Positions 8,085 through 16,316 of a stretch of DNA of 64,000 nt are shown one piece after another; the first letter of the stretch is position 1, and each line of letters begins with the position of its first letter. Source of the DNA: Arthrobacter sp. B2a2-09 (GTDB lineage: Bacteria > Actinomycetota > Actinomycetes > Actinomycetales > Micrococcaceae); NCBI RefSeq assembly GCF_027587375.1, contig NZ_JAMXIC010000011.1, positions 62,001-126,000 of the forward strand. Direction: 5' to 3'. Under the pieces are notes generated by a model. That model did no database searches. It was not told where the DNA came from and saw only the letters and a program-made list of their open reading frames with translations. Made by a program: the position numbers and the translations under genes.

Positions 8085-8978
8085 CTAGTTGGTGGTGCCG
8101 GTTCCTTGGGTACTTGATGTAGTGGCAGTGACGATCTGGATGGACTGTGCCGTGTACTTGTCGGATTCCTTGAGCGCAGTGACCCTCACGCTGGATCCGG
8201 ATTTCACATCGGCGAGGGTCAAGGTGGTGCCGCTGGTCGTGCTCCCCCGTTGCCGCATGCCCTCCGCCACCACAACGTCCGATCCGAGGGCGTAGGTACG
8301 GGTGAATCCGTCTTCGCTCTTGACCGTCATGGAGCTAGCCGAGACGTCGGTGACCGTACCCAGCTGGCCCGCCATGGTGACGTAGCTGCCGTTCTGGAGG
8401 ACCACATATTCCGAGTGGATCGCAGCATTCAGGCCGCCCATGCCCACCCCGAGCCCGCCCGGACCTGCGTTCGTCCCACCGGGGCCACCGAATCCGCCCT
8501 GGCCGTTCTGCCCGGCACCCGGCCCCTGCGCGTTGGTGGTATCAGCCGCCGCGGACCCGTTTCCGGCGGCATATGCACCGGCTCCCGCCGCCGCAGCGAC
8601 CACGACCGCGACGCCGCCAACAATGAGCCCCTTCTTCAGGCTCCAATTCTTGAAAAACGAAGGTCGGGGCTGTCCGGGGGTGTATTGCTGCGGAGCACCC
8701 CACCCGGCGGTGGGTTGGCCTGGCTGCTGGGTTTGCTGGGGCGCACCCCAACCAGCGGCTTGGCCCTGCTGGACCGGCGGGGGCGCACCCCAACCAGCGG
8801 CAGGCTGGCCGGGCTGGGTGACCTGGCTCTGCTGGGGCGCACCCCAACCAGCGGCTTGATCCACGGGAGGCTCCCCGGCAATCGGCTGCGCGGACTCGTC
8901 CAAGGGCCGGATCACCGGCTGGGGCTGCTCGCTTTCAGGTGTGGATCCGGGGAGGGAGGGGTTGTTGTGCGGTTCCAT
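8085..8978 (-). CDS. Single-pass membrane protein with AAGWGAP repeats and extracellular domain
   Basis: 297 residues from MEPHNNPS. This start is chosen because GGAG lies six bases before it; an ATG four codons upstream is the alternative. Four copies of an (A/T)AGWGAP unit spaced by Gln/Pro linkers fill residues ~45-110. A transmembrane helix follows (GLIVGGVAVVVAAAAGAGAY), then a Gly-rich linker and a C-terminal ~90-residue beta-rich domain with two similar halves (GTVTDVSASSMTVKSEDG, then TYALGSDVVV). No enzymatic motif is seen. It is divergent from the two-component system and may be a target or sensor partner of it. Confidence 0.75.
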   Translation of the reverse strand: MEPHNNPSLPGSTPESEQPQPVIRPLDESAQPIAGEPPVDQAAGWGAPQQSQVTQPGQPAAGWGAPPPVQQGQAAGWGAPQQTQQPGQPTAGWGAPQQYTPGQPRPSFFKNWSLKKGLIVGGVAVVVAAAAGAGAYAAGNGSAAADTTNAQGPGAGQNGQGGFGGPGGTNAGPGGLGVGMGGLNAAIHSEYVVLQNGSYVTMAGQLGTVTDVSASSMTVKSEDGFTRTYALGSDVVVAEGMRQRGSTTSGTTLTLADVKSGSSVRVTALKESDKYTAQSIQIVTATTSSTQGTGTTN

Positions 8979-9106
8979 GGTTTTCTCCATTGAAGTCAAG
9001 ACTGTTGCGGTTGTTGTCCTTGTCCCAAACAGCGTCGGTCGCTTTGCTGTGTGCGGGCTGTGTCGAACTGGAGGGCTGCCTGTGACCTTCCGCGGTGTTG
9101 TGTTGG

Positions 9107-9194
9107 ATTCTGCTGGATCATTCGCCGCGAGCGAGCACCGTGCCCCGCGATCACGCGGATCGTCCGGCTGGCTTGAGGAATGATCCAGCAGAAT
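9107..9194. repeat. 17-bp perfect inverted repeat in a divergent promoter
   Basis: ATTCTGCTGGATCATTC at 9107-9123 recurs as its exact reverse complement at 9178-9194, separated by 54 bp. The pair sits between the membrane-protein gene and the response-regulator gene. It could be two copies of a binding site that allow looping, or a stem in an mRNA leader; the sequence does not decide. Confidence 0.55.
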
Positions 9195-9379
9195 GTGACG
9201 GCACACGCTCGCCCGAACCGCATGAACCGCCCGCTCGAAACCAGCCTTGCCCGCCCCGCAAAAGCCTCCTCAGCGCGTTGGGCGTACCGTGCCTTTGGAC
9301 AGGTGGCTAGGCTGGGACTCACAGGGTGCTCACAGCATTGGCAAAGCACTGGCAAACCGGCAGATTGGAGAGTTGTCTC

Positions 9380-10120
9380 ATGGCATCCTCGCACTCCATG
9401 ACCAACAACCTTCCGCAGCTCAGCCACCCGGATGGTTCTCCAATCCGTGCCCTTGTGGTGGACGACGAACCCAGCCTCGCCGAGCTCATGAGCATGGGCC
9501 TACGCATGGCGGGTTGGTCGGTGGCGGTGGCCGGCGATGGTCCCGCTGCGGTAAAGCTCGCCAAGGACTTCCGTCCGGATGTCCTGGTGCTGGATGTGAT
9601 GCTTCCAGGGTTCGACGGCGTTGAGCTGCTGGGCAGGATCCGCGCCTTTGCGCCTGAGGTGCCCGCGCTCTTCCTCACCGCTAAGGACGATGTGCAGGAC
9701 CGCATCGTCGGGTTGGCCGCCGGCGGCGACGATTATGTCACCAAGCCATTCAGCATGGAGGAAGTCCTGCTGCGCCTGCACCGCCTGGTCCAGCGCTCGG
9801 GGGTGGCCGCGATGGACACGGCCGAGCTGGTTGTGGGTGACTTGACGCTGAACGTGGACACCCGAGAAGTTACCCGCGGCGGCGAAGACATCCCGCTCAC
9901 GGCAACCCAGTTCGAGCTCCTGCGCTACCTCATGGAAAATCCCAAGCGCGTGGTCAGCAAGGCCCAGATCCTGGACCGCGTGTGGGACTACGATTTCGGC
10001 GGGCAAGCCAACATCGTGGAGCTTTACATCTCATACCTGCGCAAGAAGATCGAGGCCAACCACCCGCCCATGATCCACACGGTGCGCGGAGCCGGTTACG
10101 TCATCAAGCCTGCCGAATAG
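9380..10120 (+). CDS. OmpR-family response regulator
   Basis: 246 residues from MASSHSMT, chosen because GGAGAG lies 8 bases upstream; the open frame extends further without a better site. The receiver domain shows the acidic pair at residues 28-29 (VVDDEP), the phospho-acceptor Asp72 (LVLDVMLPG) and Lys122 (YVTKPF). The C-terminal winged helix ends with VRGAGYVIKP. Twelve bases separate it from the histidine kinase gene, so the two form an operon. It is a candidate regulator of the divergent repeat protein and of the wall and glycosylation genes downstream. Confidence 0.95.
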   Translation: MASSHSMTNNLPQLSHPDGSPIRALVVDDEPSLAELMSMGLRMAGWSVAVAGDGPAAVKLAKDFRPDVLVLDVMLPGFDGVELLGRIRAFAPEVPALFLTAKDDVQDRIVGLAAGGDDYVTKPFSMEEVLLRLHRLVQRSGVAAMDTAELVVGDLTLNVDTREVTRGGEDIPLTATQFELLRYLMENPKRVVSKAQILDRVWDYDFGGQANIVELYISYLRKKIEANHPPMIHTVRGAGYVIKPAE

Positions 10121-10132
10121 CCGGGGCGCCGA

Positions 10133-11611
10133 ATGTCCGCACTCTCGGGTATCCCCCGCCAGACCGACCATAGCTGGTTCAATCCTTCAACCTGGCACTT
10201 GCGCACGCGCTTGATCCTTCTCTCCATGGCACTCCTCGTGGCTATCTGCGGTGCCGTCGGGGTGGTCAGCTACGCCTCCATGGACGTGTTCCTCACGAAG
10301 CAGCTGGACCAGCAATTGATGCAGGCCTCCCATGGCCGCCCGCCGCAAGGCAACCCGGGCGGCCGTCCGGACCCCCTGGATCCCCGGGGGCAGAGCATCG
10401 GCACGCTGAATGCGCGCATTCTCGATGGGCAAGTGAGCGCTGACGCAGGATTCCTGTCCTCCGACGCCACCCGTACGCCATTTTCGCCAAGTGACGCCGG
10501 AATACTGTTGGCACTACCCTATGATGGCCGTCCGGTTGATCGCACCCTGTCCAATGGCGGCTACCGGCTGGTGGCCGCCCAAACTCCCTACGGCGATGTT
10601 GTCATCACGGGGCTGCCGCTCGCCTCGAAAGAGGACACCGAGGCCTCGCTCGTGTGGACCATGGTGCTGGTGTCCTTGGGCGGACTGGTCCTGATTGGGC
10701 TGGCCGGTACCGTGCTGATCCGCCGCACCATGCGCCCCTTGGAGCAGCTCTCCGACGTCGCCACGAAGGTATCGAAACTTCCGCTCGACGCCGGTGAGGT
10801 GGCACTCGCGGTGCGCGTTCCGGCGTCGGCCGCCCACCCGAGCACGGAAGTGGGAAGCGTCGGCCATGCTTTGAACCTGATGCTGGACAACGTCTCCAGC
10901 GCCCTCGAGGCGCGCCAGCAAAGCGAAACAAAGGTGCGCCAGTTCGTGGCCGACGCGTCACACGAACTACGCACTCCGCTGACCGCCATCCGCGGCTACA
11001 CCGAGCTCTTGCGCATGACGGAGACGTTCACCGAGGACGGACGCAAGTCACTGGGCCGGGTGCAGAGCCAGTCCGAACGCATGACCACCCTCGTGGAGGA
11101 CCTCCTTCTGCTGGCCCGGCTGGACGAAGGAAAGGCCCCCGAGTTCACCGATGTGGACCTCACGCAGTTGGTGATCGAGACCGTCAGCGACGAGAAAGTC
11201 ATGGCGCCCGAGCACATCTGGCAGCTCAAACTCCCGGATGATCCCCTCACGATCCGCGGCGACACCACCCAACTCCACCAGGTTTTAGCGAATCTGCTCT
11301 CCAATGCCCGCAAACACACGGAGGCGGGAACCACCGTGGTCACGGGCGTCATGCGCTCCGCCGACGGCAGCGCCGTGGTTACCGTGACTGACAACGGGCC
11401 AGGCATCCCGCCTGAGTTCCAGGGCAGGATCTTCTCGCGCTTTGCCCGTGCCGACGCCGCCCGCTCCGGTTCCGAGGGCACGTCCGGGCTCGGCTTGTCG
11501 ATTGTGGAATCCATTGTTCAGGCGCATGGCGGTACCGTCGAAGTGGCGTCGCGGCCCGGCCGGACGGAGTTCGCGGTGCGGCTTCCGGCGCTCAGGAGCG
11601 CCACGGCCTGA
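10133..11611 (+). CDS. Membrane sensor histidine kinase (HAMP, HisKA, HATPase)
   Basis: 492 residues. TM1 is near residues 25-45 (LILLSMALLVAICGAVGVVSY), followed by an extracytoplasmic domain of ~125 residues. TM2 is near 175-200, then a HAMP linker (RRTMRPLEQLSDVATKVS). The phospho-acceptor is His277 in DASHELRTPL. The ATPase part has NLLSNARKHT, DNGPGIP and GLGLSIVE boxes. Domain order matches EnvZ/MprB-type kinases. It pairs with the response regulator just upstream; the stimulus is unknown, but the next transcribed unit is under c-di-AMP control and acts on the cell wall. Confidence 0.95.
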   Translation: MSALSGIPRQTDHSWFNPSTWHLRTRLILLSMALLVAICGAVGVVSYASMDVFLTKQLDQQLMQASHGRPPQGNPGGRPDPLDPRGQSIGTLNARILDGQVSADAGFLSSDATRTPFSPSDAGILLALPYDGRPVDRTLSNGGYRLVAAQTPYGDVVITGLPLASKEDTEASLVWTMVLVSLGGLVLIGLAGTVLIRRTMRPLEQLSDVATKVSKLPLDAGEVALAVRVPASAAHPSTEVGSVGHALNLMLDNVSSALEARQQSETKVRQFVADASHELRTPLTAIRGYTELLRMTETFTEDGRKSLGRVQSQSERMTTLVEDLLLLARLDEGKAPEFTDVDLTQLVIETVSDEKVMAPEHIWQLKLPDDPLTIRGDTTQLHQVLANLLSNARKHTEAGTTVVTGVMRSADGSAVVTVTDNGPGIPPEFQGRIFSRFARADAARSGSEGTSGLGLSIVESIVQAHGGTVEVASRPGRTEFAVRLPALRSATA

Positions 11612-11726
11612 AGGCCGACAGAAGGGTGCGACTCCGGTGCGCAGCGAGCGCAAGTCGACGCACCGGCGTCGTGATCTCCGTTACCTAAATGTGACTTAAG
11701 CTCGATCCTCCTGTAGCGTCGAATGG

Positions 11727-11941
11727 GTGCGCCGGATCTTTCCGGCCACCTCCGGGTAGGCGCCGAGCTCTGCCACTCCCCGGTGCCCAACAGTCCAGGC
11801 AGAGACGGGGGACCCAGGTCTCCGGGCAAGCGCTCATGTTGAGCGAGCCCTAGGGGTGAAGCCGCACCGCCACGATTCCCTGTGGCCACGGCCGGATGAC
11901 CTCATCCGAATCCGACAGCTAACTCCGCAGGCGTCGAGAGG
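11727..11941 (+). ncRNA. c-di-AMP riboswitch (ydaO-yuaA type)
   Basis: The leader of the downstream secreted-protein gene carries the conserved elements of this riboswitch in order: GGGGGACCCA near 11802, GGGGTGAAGCCGC near 11852, and CCGAATCCGACAGCTAAC followed by CGCAGGCG near 11905-11934, with paired segments between them. It ends about 9 bases before the ATG. In actinobacteria this class binds cyclic di-AMP and usually switches off cell-wall hydrolase and resuscitation-factor genes, which fits the gene it precedes. Boundaries are approximate. Confidence 0.88.
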
Positions 11942-11949
11942 CAATCACC

Positions 11950-12687
11950 ATGTCTGGTTCCAAGAATCAGTCGCGCCCTGTTGCGCGCCACCGCGGCGAA
12001 CCTGCCCGGAGAAACAAGTCACGTTCCACGTTGAGGCGAGCTGCCTCGAACTTCGGCACCGGCCAGCGCATGGCAGTTGTTGCCGGCGTCGTTGCCGTGT
12101 TCCTTGGCGCAGGTGCCGCCACCCAGGCCGCCGGACAAGCCCTCAACGCCCAGGACATGAGCCGCACATCCGAATCCCGCGCGGCGGATCACTCAGCCAC
12201 GCCATCGGCCACCGCGACGCCGTCGGCGAGCGCAAGCGCGAGCCCCAAGCCGAGCGCCACGGCGACGCCGAGCCAGGCACCCGCCCCGGCTCCGGCCGCC
12301 GTCGCGCCCCAGGCCGCCGCACCGGCCGCGCCCGCGGCACCCCCTGCTCCAGCAGCCCCGGCCGCACCCGTCGCCCTCGATGATCCCTCCGGCGCCCAGG
12401 CCTACGCCGCAAGCATCCTTCCCTCCTACGGTTGGGGTCAGGGCGAAATGTCAGCCCTGGTCACCTTGTGGAACAAGGAATCGGATTGGCGCACCACTGC
12501 CACCAACGCCTCCAGTGGCGCTTACGGCATTGGGCAGTCGCTGCCGGGCGACAAGATGGCATCAGAAGGTGCCGACTGGCAGACCAACTACCAGACGCAG
12601 ATCCGCTGGGGCCTGAACTACATCAAGCAACGCTACGGATCACCGTCCGCGGCGTGGTCCTTCCACTTGGCTCACAACTGGTACTAA
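11950..12687 (+). CDS. Secreted SLT/lysozyme-fold protein
   Basis: 245 residues. A basic N-terminus precedes a hydrophobic segment at about residues 37-62 (MAVVAGVVAVFLGAGAATQAAG), likely a signal peptide or anchor. An Ala/Pro/Ser linker follows to about residue 140, then a compact C-terminal domain. That domain has LWNKESDWRTTATN (candidate catalytic Glu177), SSGAYGIGQSLPGDKM and a final SFHLAHNWY, the pattern of actinobacterial transglycosylase-like domains. The upstream c-di-AMP riboswitch supports a wall-remodelling role. The exact cleavage specificity is not known. Confidence 0.85.
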   Translation: MSGSKNQSRPVARHRGEPARRNKSRSTLRRAASNFGTGQRMAVVAGVVAVFLGAGAATQAAGQALNAQDMSRTSESRAADHSATPSATATPSASASASPKPSATATPSQAPAPAPAAVAPQAAAPAAPAAPPAPAAPAAPVALDDPSGAQAYAASILPSYGWGQGEMSALVTLWNKESDWRTTATNASSGAYGIGQSLPGDKMASEGADWQTNYQTQIRWGLNYIKQRYGSPSAAWSFHLAHNWY

Positions 12688-12713
12688 CCCAAGAGACACG
12701 CACAAAGTACGTC

Positions 12714-12742
12714 GAGGTCCGTCCCTTCAGGGGGCGGGCCTC
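12714..12742 (+). terminator. GC-rich hairpin after the SLT-fold gene
   Basis: GAGGTCCGTCCC and GGGGGCGGGCCTC can fold around a TTCA loop with small irregularities, 26 bp past the stop codon. Likely a terminator, though imperfect. Confidence 0.45.
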
Positions 12743-12846
12743 TGCCACTTGGCCAGGCAGGTGATTGGCCACGCCGGCTACACATCCACAGCCACGTCAC
12801 AGGTTCCGCCTAAAGCCCTCATAATCGGCAAGGCCACTCTGGATAC

Positions 12847-14214
12847 ATGACGCTCATCGAATCCACCGGAACCTTGAAGGACCCCGCGGTGGTGCCGCCG
12901 GGCCTTCCCATCCAACCCACCACCCCCATCCCACGCAGCACGGTGCGGCGCGCCCCCGTGGACACCCACACCAGCATCCCCGTCCTCGATGTCACGATCC
13001 CCGTCTTCAATGAGGAACGCGATCTCGAAGAGTGCCTGCGCAGGCTTCACGGCCACTTGCGCGAATCCTTCCCGCACGGCTTCCGCATCACCGTGGCCGA
13101 CAACGCGAGCACGGACAGCACCTTGAAAATCGCCGAACGTGTGGCCAGGGAACTGCCTGAACTCGCAGTTGTCCATCTCGAGGAGAAGGGACGCGGCAAC
13201 GCCCTGCGCACGGTGTGGCTCGCTTCGCCGTCCCCGGTTCTGGCTTACATGGACGTGGATCTGTCCACGGATCTCGCCGCACTGGCACCCCTTTTAGCGC
13301 CGCTGATCTCCGGCCATTCAGACCTCGCCATTGGCACGCGGCTGACGCGCAACTCGCGGGTTGTCCGCGGGCCCAAGCGCGAGTTCATTTCGCGTAGCTA
13401 CAACCTGATGCTGCACTCGTTCATGGGCGCCCGCTTCAGCGATGCCCAGTGCGGCTTCAAAGCGATCCGGGCAGATGTCGCGCAGCAGATCCTCCCCCAC
13501 ACCATGGACAACTCGTGGTTCTTCGACACTGAACTCCTGGTGGTCGCCGAACGCTGCGGCCTCCGGGTCCACGAAGTTCCCGTTGACTGGATCGACGATC
13601 CCAATTCCAGCGTCGACGTGGTGCGCACCGCCCTGGCCGACATCCGGGGCATGGTCCGGCTCACCCGGGATCTCGTCTCGGGCCGCATCCCCATCCCGGA
13701 ACTGCGCGCAGCACTTGCACGCGGGCCGCTTCCGGCGTCGTCGCGTACTGCCGAGCAGAGCCCGCGCAGCAGCCTTTTCGGGCAGCTGGTCCGGTTCGCC
13801 GCGATCGGCGCTGCTTCCACCCTCGCCTATGTGCTCATCTTCCTGTTCTGCCGCGGCTTCCTGGATCCCCAGTTGGCCAACTTCCTGGCTCTGCTCGTCA
13901 CGGCCATCGCAAACACCGGTGCCAACCGGCGCTTCACCTTCGGCATCCAGGGCGGCAATCCCGTTCGGCACCACTTCGAGGGTTTGATCGTCTTCGGGAT
14001 CGGCCTCGCACTCACTTCGGGGGCACTCGCCTTGGTGCACAGTACGACGACGACGGACCGCTGGGGCGAGCTCCTCACCGTGGTCGCAGCGAACCTCGCC
14101 GCCACCGCAGTCCGCTTCCTCTTGTTCCGCCTCTGGGTCTTCCGGCAGCCTGCAGCGCAGGCGACTGCACCCACCACCCAAGCCAAAACGCGCACAGAAA
14201 CGGCAGCATCATGA
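12847..14214 (+). CDS. Glycosyltransferase family 2 fused to a GtrA-like membrane domain
   Basis: 455 residues. Residues ~45-275 form a GT2 domain resembling polyprenyl-phosphate hexose synthases: LDVTIPVFNEERDLEECLRR, ADNASTD, AYMDVDLSTD with the metal-binding acidic cluster, and DAQCGFKAI. Residues ~310-440 carry four hydrophobic segments of a GtrA-like domain (LVRFAAIGAASTLAYVLIF). Such fusions load a sugar onto a lipid carrier and help present it outside. It overlaps the next gene by 4 bp and probably supplies the donor for the two GT39 enzymes. Confidence 0.9.
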   Translation: MTLIESTGTLKDPAVVPPGLPIQPTTPIPRSTVRRAPVDTHTSIPVLDVTIPVFNEERDLEECLRRLHGHLRESFPHGFRITVADNASTDSTLKIAERVARELPELAVVHLEEKGRGNALRTVWLASPSPVLAYMDVDLSTDLAALAPLLAPLISGHSDLAIGTRLTRNSRVVRGPKREFISRSYNLMLHSFMGARFSDAQCGFKAIRADVAQQILPHTMDNSWFFDTELLVVAERCGLRVHEVPVDWIDDPNSSVDVVRTALADIRGMVRLTRDLVSGRIPIPELRAALARGPLPASSRTAEQSPRSSLFGQLVRFAAIGAASTLAYVLIFLFCRGFLDPQLANFLALLVTAIANTGANRRFTFGIQGGNPVRHHFEGLIVFGIGLALTSGALALVHSTTTTDRWGELLTVVAANLAATAVRFLLFRLWVFRQPAAQATAPTTQAKTRTETAAS

Positions 14215-16310
14215 CCTCCACGATTACTCCCGCAAGCACGGGTCCCGCCGCCGGAAGTACTGACGCCGTCGGGACTGGCATTCCTGGTTCTGCCGACGCA
14301 CCGCAGGGCCGCCACCCGGCCGGCCCGTCAACCCCCGGCGCCACGCCCCGCTGGACCCGATACACTTTTGGCCGGCAGCCCCGCTGGGTCCGGCCGTCCG
14401 CCGCCGGACTTCTCGTTGCCACCGCCTTCCTGTATCTCTGGAACCTCGCGGCCACCGGCTACGGAAACTCCTTCTACGCCGCGGCCATCCAGGCCGGCAC
14501 CAAGGACTGGGCGGCGTTTCTGTTCGGTTCTCTCGACGCCGGCAATGCCATCACCGTGGACAAGCCCCCGGCCTCTCTGTGGATCCCCGCTTTGGTGGGC
14601 CGGATCTTCGGCTTCTCGCCCCTGAGCATGCTGGTTCCCGAGGCGCTGATGGGCGTGGCCGCCGTCGGTTTCCTCTATTTGACGGTCAAGCGGGTGTCCG
14701 GACCAGGCGCGGGCTTGTTGGCCGGTGGCGCTTTGGCACTGACGCCGGTGGCGGCGCTCATGTTCCGCTTCAACAATCCCGACGCCATGCTGACCCTCTG
14801 CTTGGTCCTCGCGGCGTACTTCACTACCCGCGCCATCGAACGCGCAGGGTGGAAGTGGCTCGCCGCAGCCGGAGCCATAGTGGGCCTCGCGTTCCTGAGC
14901 AAAATGCTGCAGGGGTTCCTGATTGTTCCGGGACTGGGACTCGCGTACCTCTGGGCCGCCCCCACCCCGTTGCGGCGGCGGCTGCTGCACCTGCTCGGCG
15001 CATTGGCCGGTATCGCGGTAGTGGCTGGCAGTTATGTCGCCCTCTTCCAGCTGACTCCAGCTTCGGCACGGCCTTACATGGCAGGTTCGCAAACCAACAG
15101 CTTCCTTGAACTGACCTTCGGCTACAACGGGCTGTCCCGCATCACCGGCTCGGGCGAAGGCACGCCCGGCGGAGGCGGCGCGGCTGGCGCACCAACTGGA
15201 GGCAATCTCGGCGGCCTCGGCCTCGGCGCCTTCGGCGGAGGTGGCGGCGGCAACACCGGTTTCGGTGGAGCAGCCGGGATCACCCGCATGTTTGGCACGA
15301 GCTTCGGCGCTGAGGTCTCCTGGCTTCTCCCTGCTGCACTGATTTTGCTGGCAGCTGGCCTGTGGTTCACCCGCCGGGAAGCACGAGCCTCCCGTACCCG
15401 TGCCGCGCTCATCCTGTGGGGTGGCTGGCTTCTGGTCACGGCGGGCGTCTTCAGCTTCATGAGCGGCATCGTCCACCCCTACTACGCGGTAGCTCTCGCA
15501 CCGGCAATCGCTGCGCTGGTGGGCATCGGCAGCGTTGAGTTGTGGCGTGGCCGCGGGTATTGGCCGGCCAGGATCATCCTGGCCGTAGTAGTGCTCGGTA
15601 GTTCAGCGTGGTCCGCGGTTCTCCTGGGCCGCGACGCCTCATGGCTCCCCTGGTTGCGCATCGTGATCGTCGTCCTGGGTGTGGTGGCGGCCGCAGCAAT
15701 CCTGCTTCGCCTCGACTCATGGCGTCCCGCAGGCCAAAATGCCGCAGGCCGGTTCCGGAACGCGGCGGCCGCGGCCGTCGTCGTCGTTTCCCTCCTGGCC
15801 GGCGGCCTCGGAACCACAGCGTGGACGCTCGCGACGGCGGCAACCGCGCACTCCGGTTCCATCCCAACGTCGGGACCCACCAGTTCCGCCATGGGCGGCT
15901 TCGGAAACCGCGCTGGAGGGTTCGGCGCAGCCGGTGGCGCGGGTCAGGCGGGAGGGCCCGGTTCCGAGGGAACCGCCGACGCCGGACTGACCGCGCTGCT
16001 GTCGTCCACCACCACGAAGTGGTCGGCGATCGTCTCCGGTGCCACCCAGGCCGCAAGCCTTGAGCTCGCCACGAACACCGACGTGATCGCACTCGGTGGC
16101 TGGAACGGCGGCGATCCGTACCCCACGCTGGCACAGTTCCAGGACATGGTGGCCAAGGGACAAATCGGCTACTACATCGAAGGTGGCGGCATGGGTGGCG
16201 GCGGTGGATTCGGAGGCCAAGGCGGCAACTCCGAGGTAGCCTCTTGGGTGCAGGCCAACTTCCAAGCCCAGACGGTGGGCAGCTCCACCGTCTACAAGCT
16301 GACAAAGTAG
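14211..16310 (+). CDS. GT39-type membrane glycosyltransferase (first copy)
   Basis: 699 residues with about a dozen hydrophobic segments. The N-terminal part matches PMT/ArnT-like GT39 enzymes: WNLAATGYGNSFYAAA, then ITVDKPPASLWIPALV with the conserved Asp-Lys-Pro-Pro, and FRFNNPDAMLTL. An external Gly-rich insert lies near residues 320-360, and a second Gly-rich region sits before a soluble C-terminal domain (TDVIALGGWNGGDPYPTLAQF). GT39 enzymes transfer sugars from polyprenyl phosphates to surface acceptors. The acceptor here is unknown. Transcription is coupled to the GT2-GtrA gene (ATGA overlap). Confidence 0.92.
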   Translation: MTSTITPASTGPAAGSTDAVGTGIPGSADAPQGRHPAGPSTPGATPRWTRYTFGRQPRWVRPSAAGLLVATAFLYLWNLAATGYGNSFYAAAIQAGTKDWAAFLFGSLDAGNAITVDKPPASLWIPALVGRIFGFSPLSMLVPEALMGVAAVGFLYLTVKRVSGPGAGLLAGGALALTPVAALMFRFNNPDAMLTLCLVLAAYFTTRAIERAGWKWLAAAGAIVGLAFLSKMLQGFLIVPGLGLAYLWAAPTPLRRRLLHLLGALAGIAVVAGSYVALFQLTPASARPYMAGSQTNSFLELTFGYNGLSRITGSGEGTPGGGGAAGAPTGGNLGGLGLGAFGGGGGGNTGFGGAAGITRMFGTSFGAEVSWLLPAALILLAAGLWFTRREARASRTRAALILWGGWLLVTAGVFSFMSGIVHPYYAVALAPAIAALVGIGSVELWRGRGYWPARIILAVVVLGSSAWSAVLLGRDASWLPWLRIVIVVLGVVAAAAILLRLDSWRPAGQNAAGRFRNAAAAAVVVVSLLAGGLGTTAWTLATAATAHSGSIPTSGPTSSAMGGFGNRAGGFGAAGGAGQAGGPGSEGTADAGLTALLSSTTTKWSAIVSGATQAASLELATNTDVIALGGWNGGDPYPTLAQFQDMVAKGQIGYYIEGGGMGGGGGFGGQGGNSEVASWVQANFQAQTVGSSTVYKLTK

Positions 16311-16316
16311 ATTCCG

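Noticed and set aside
13318..14181. Long minus-strand frame opposite the GT2-GtrA gene
   Set aside because: The plus-strand gene shows clear domain signatures, while this frame is a charged, repetitive shadow without motifs or ribosome site.
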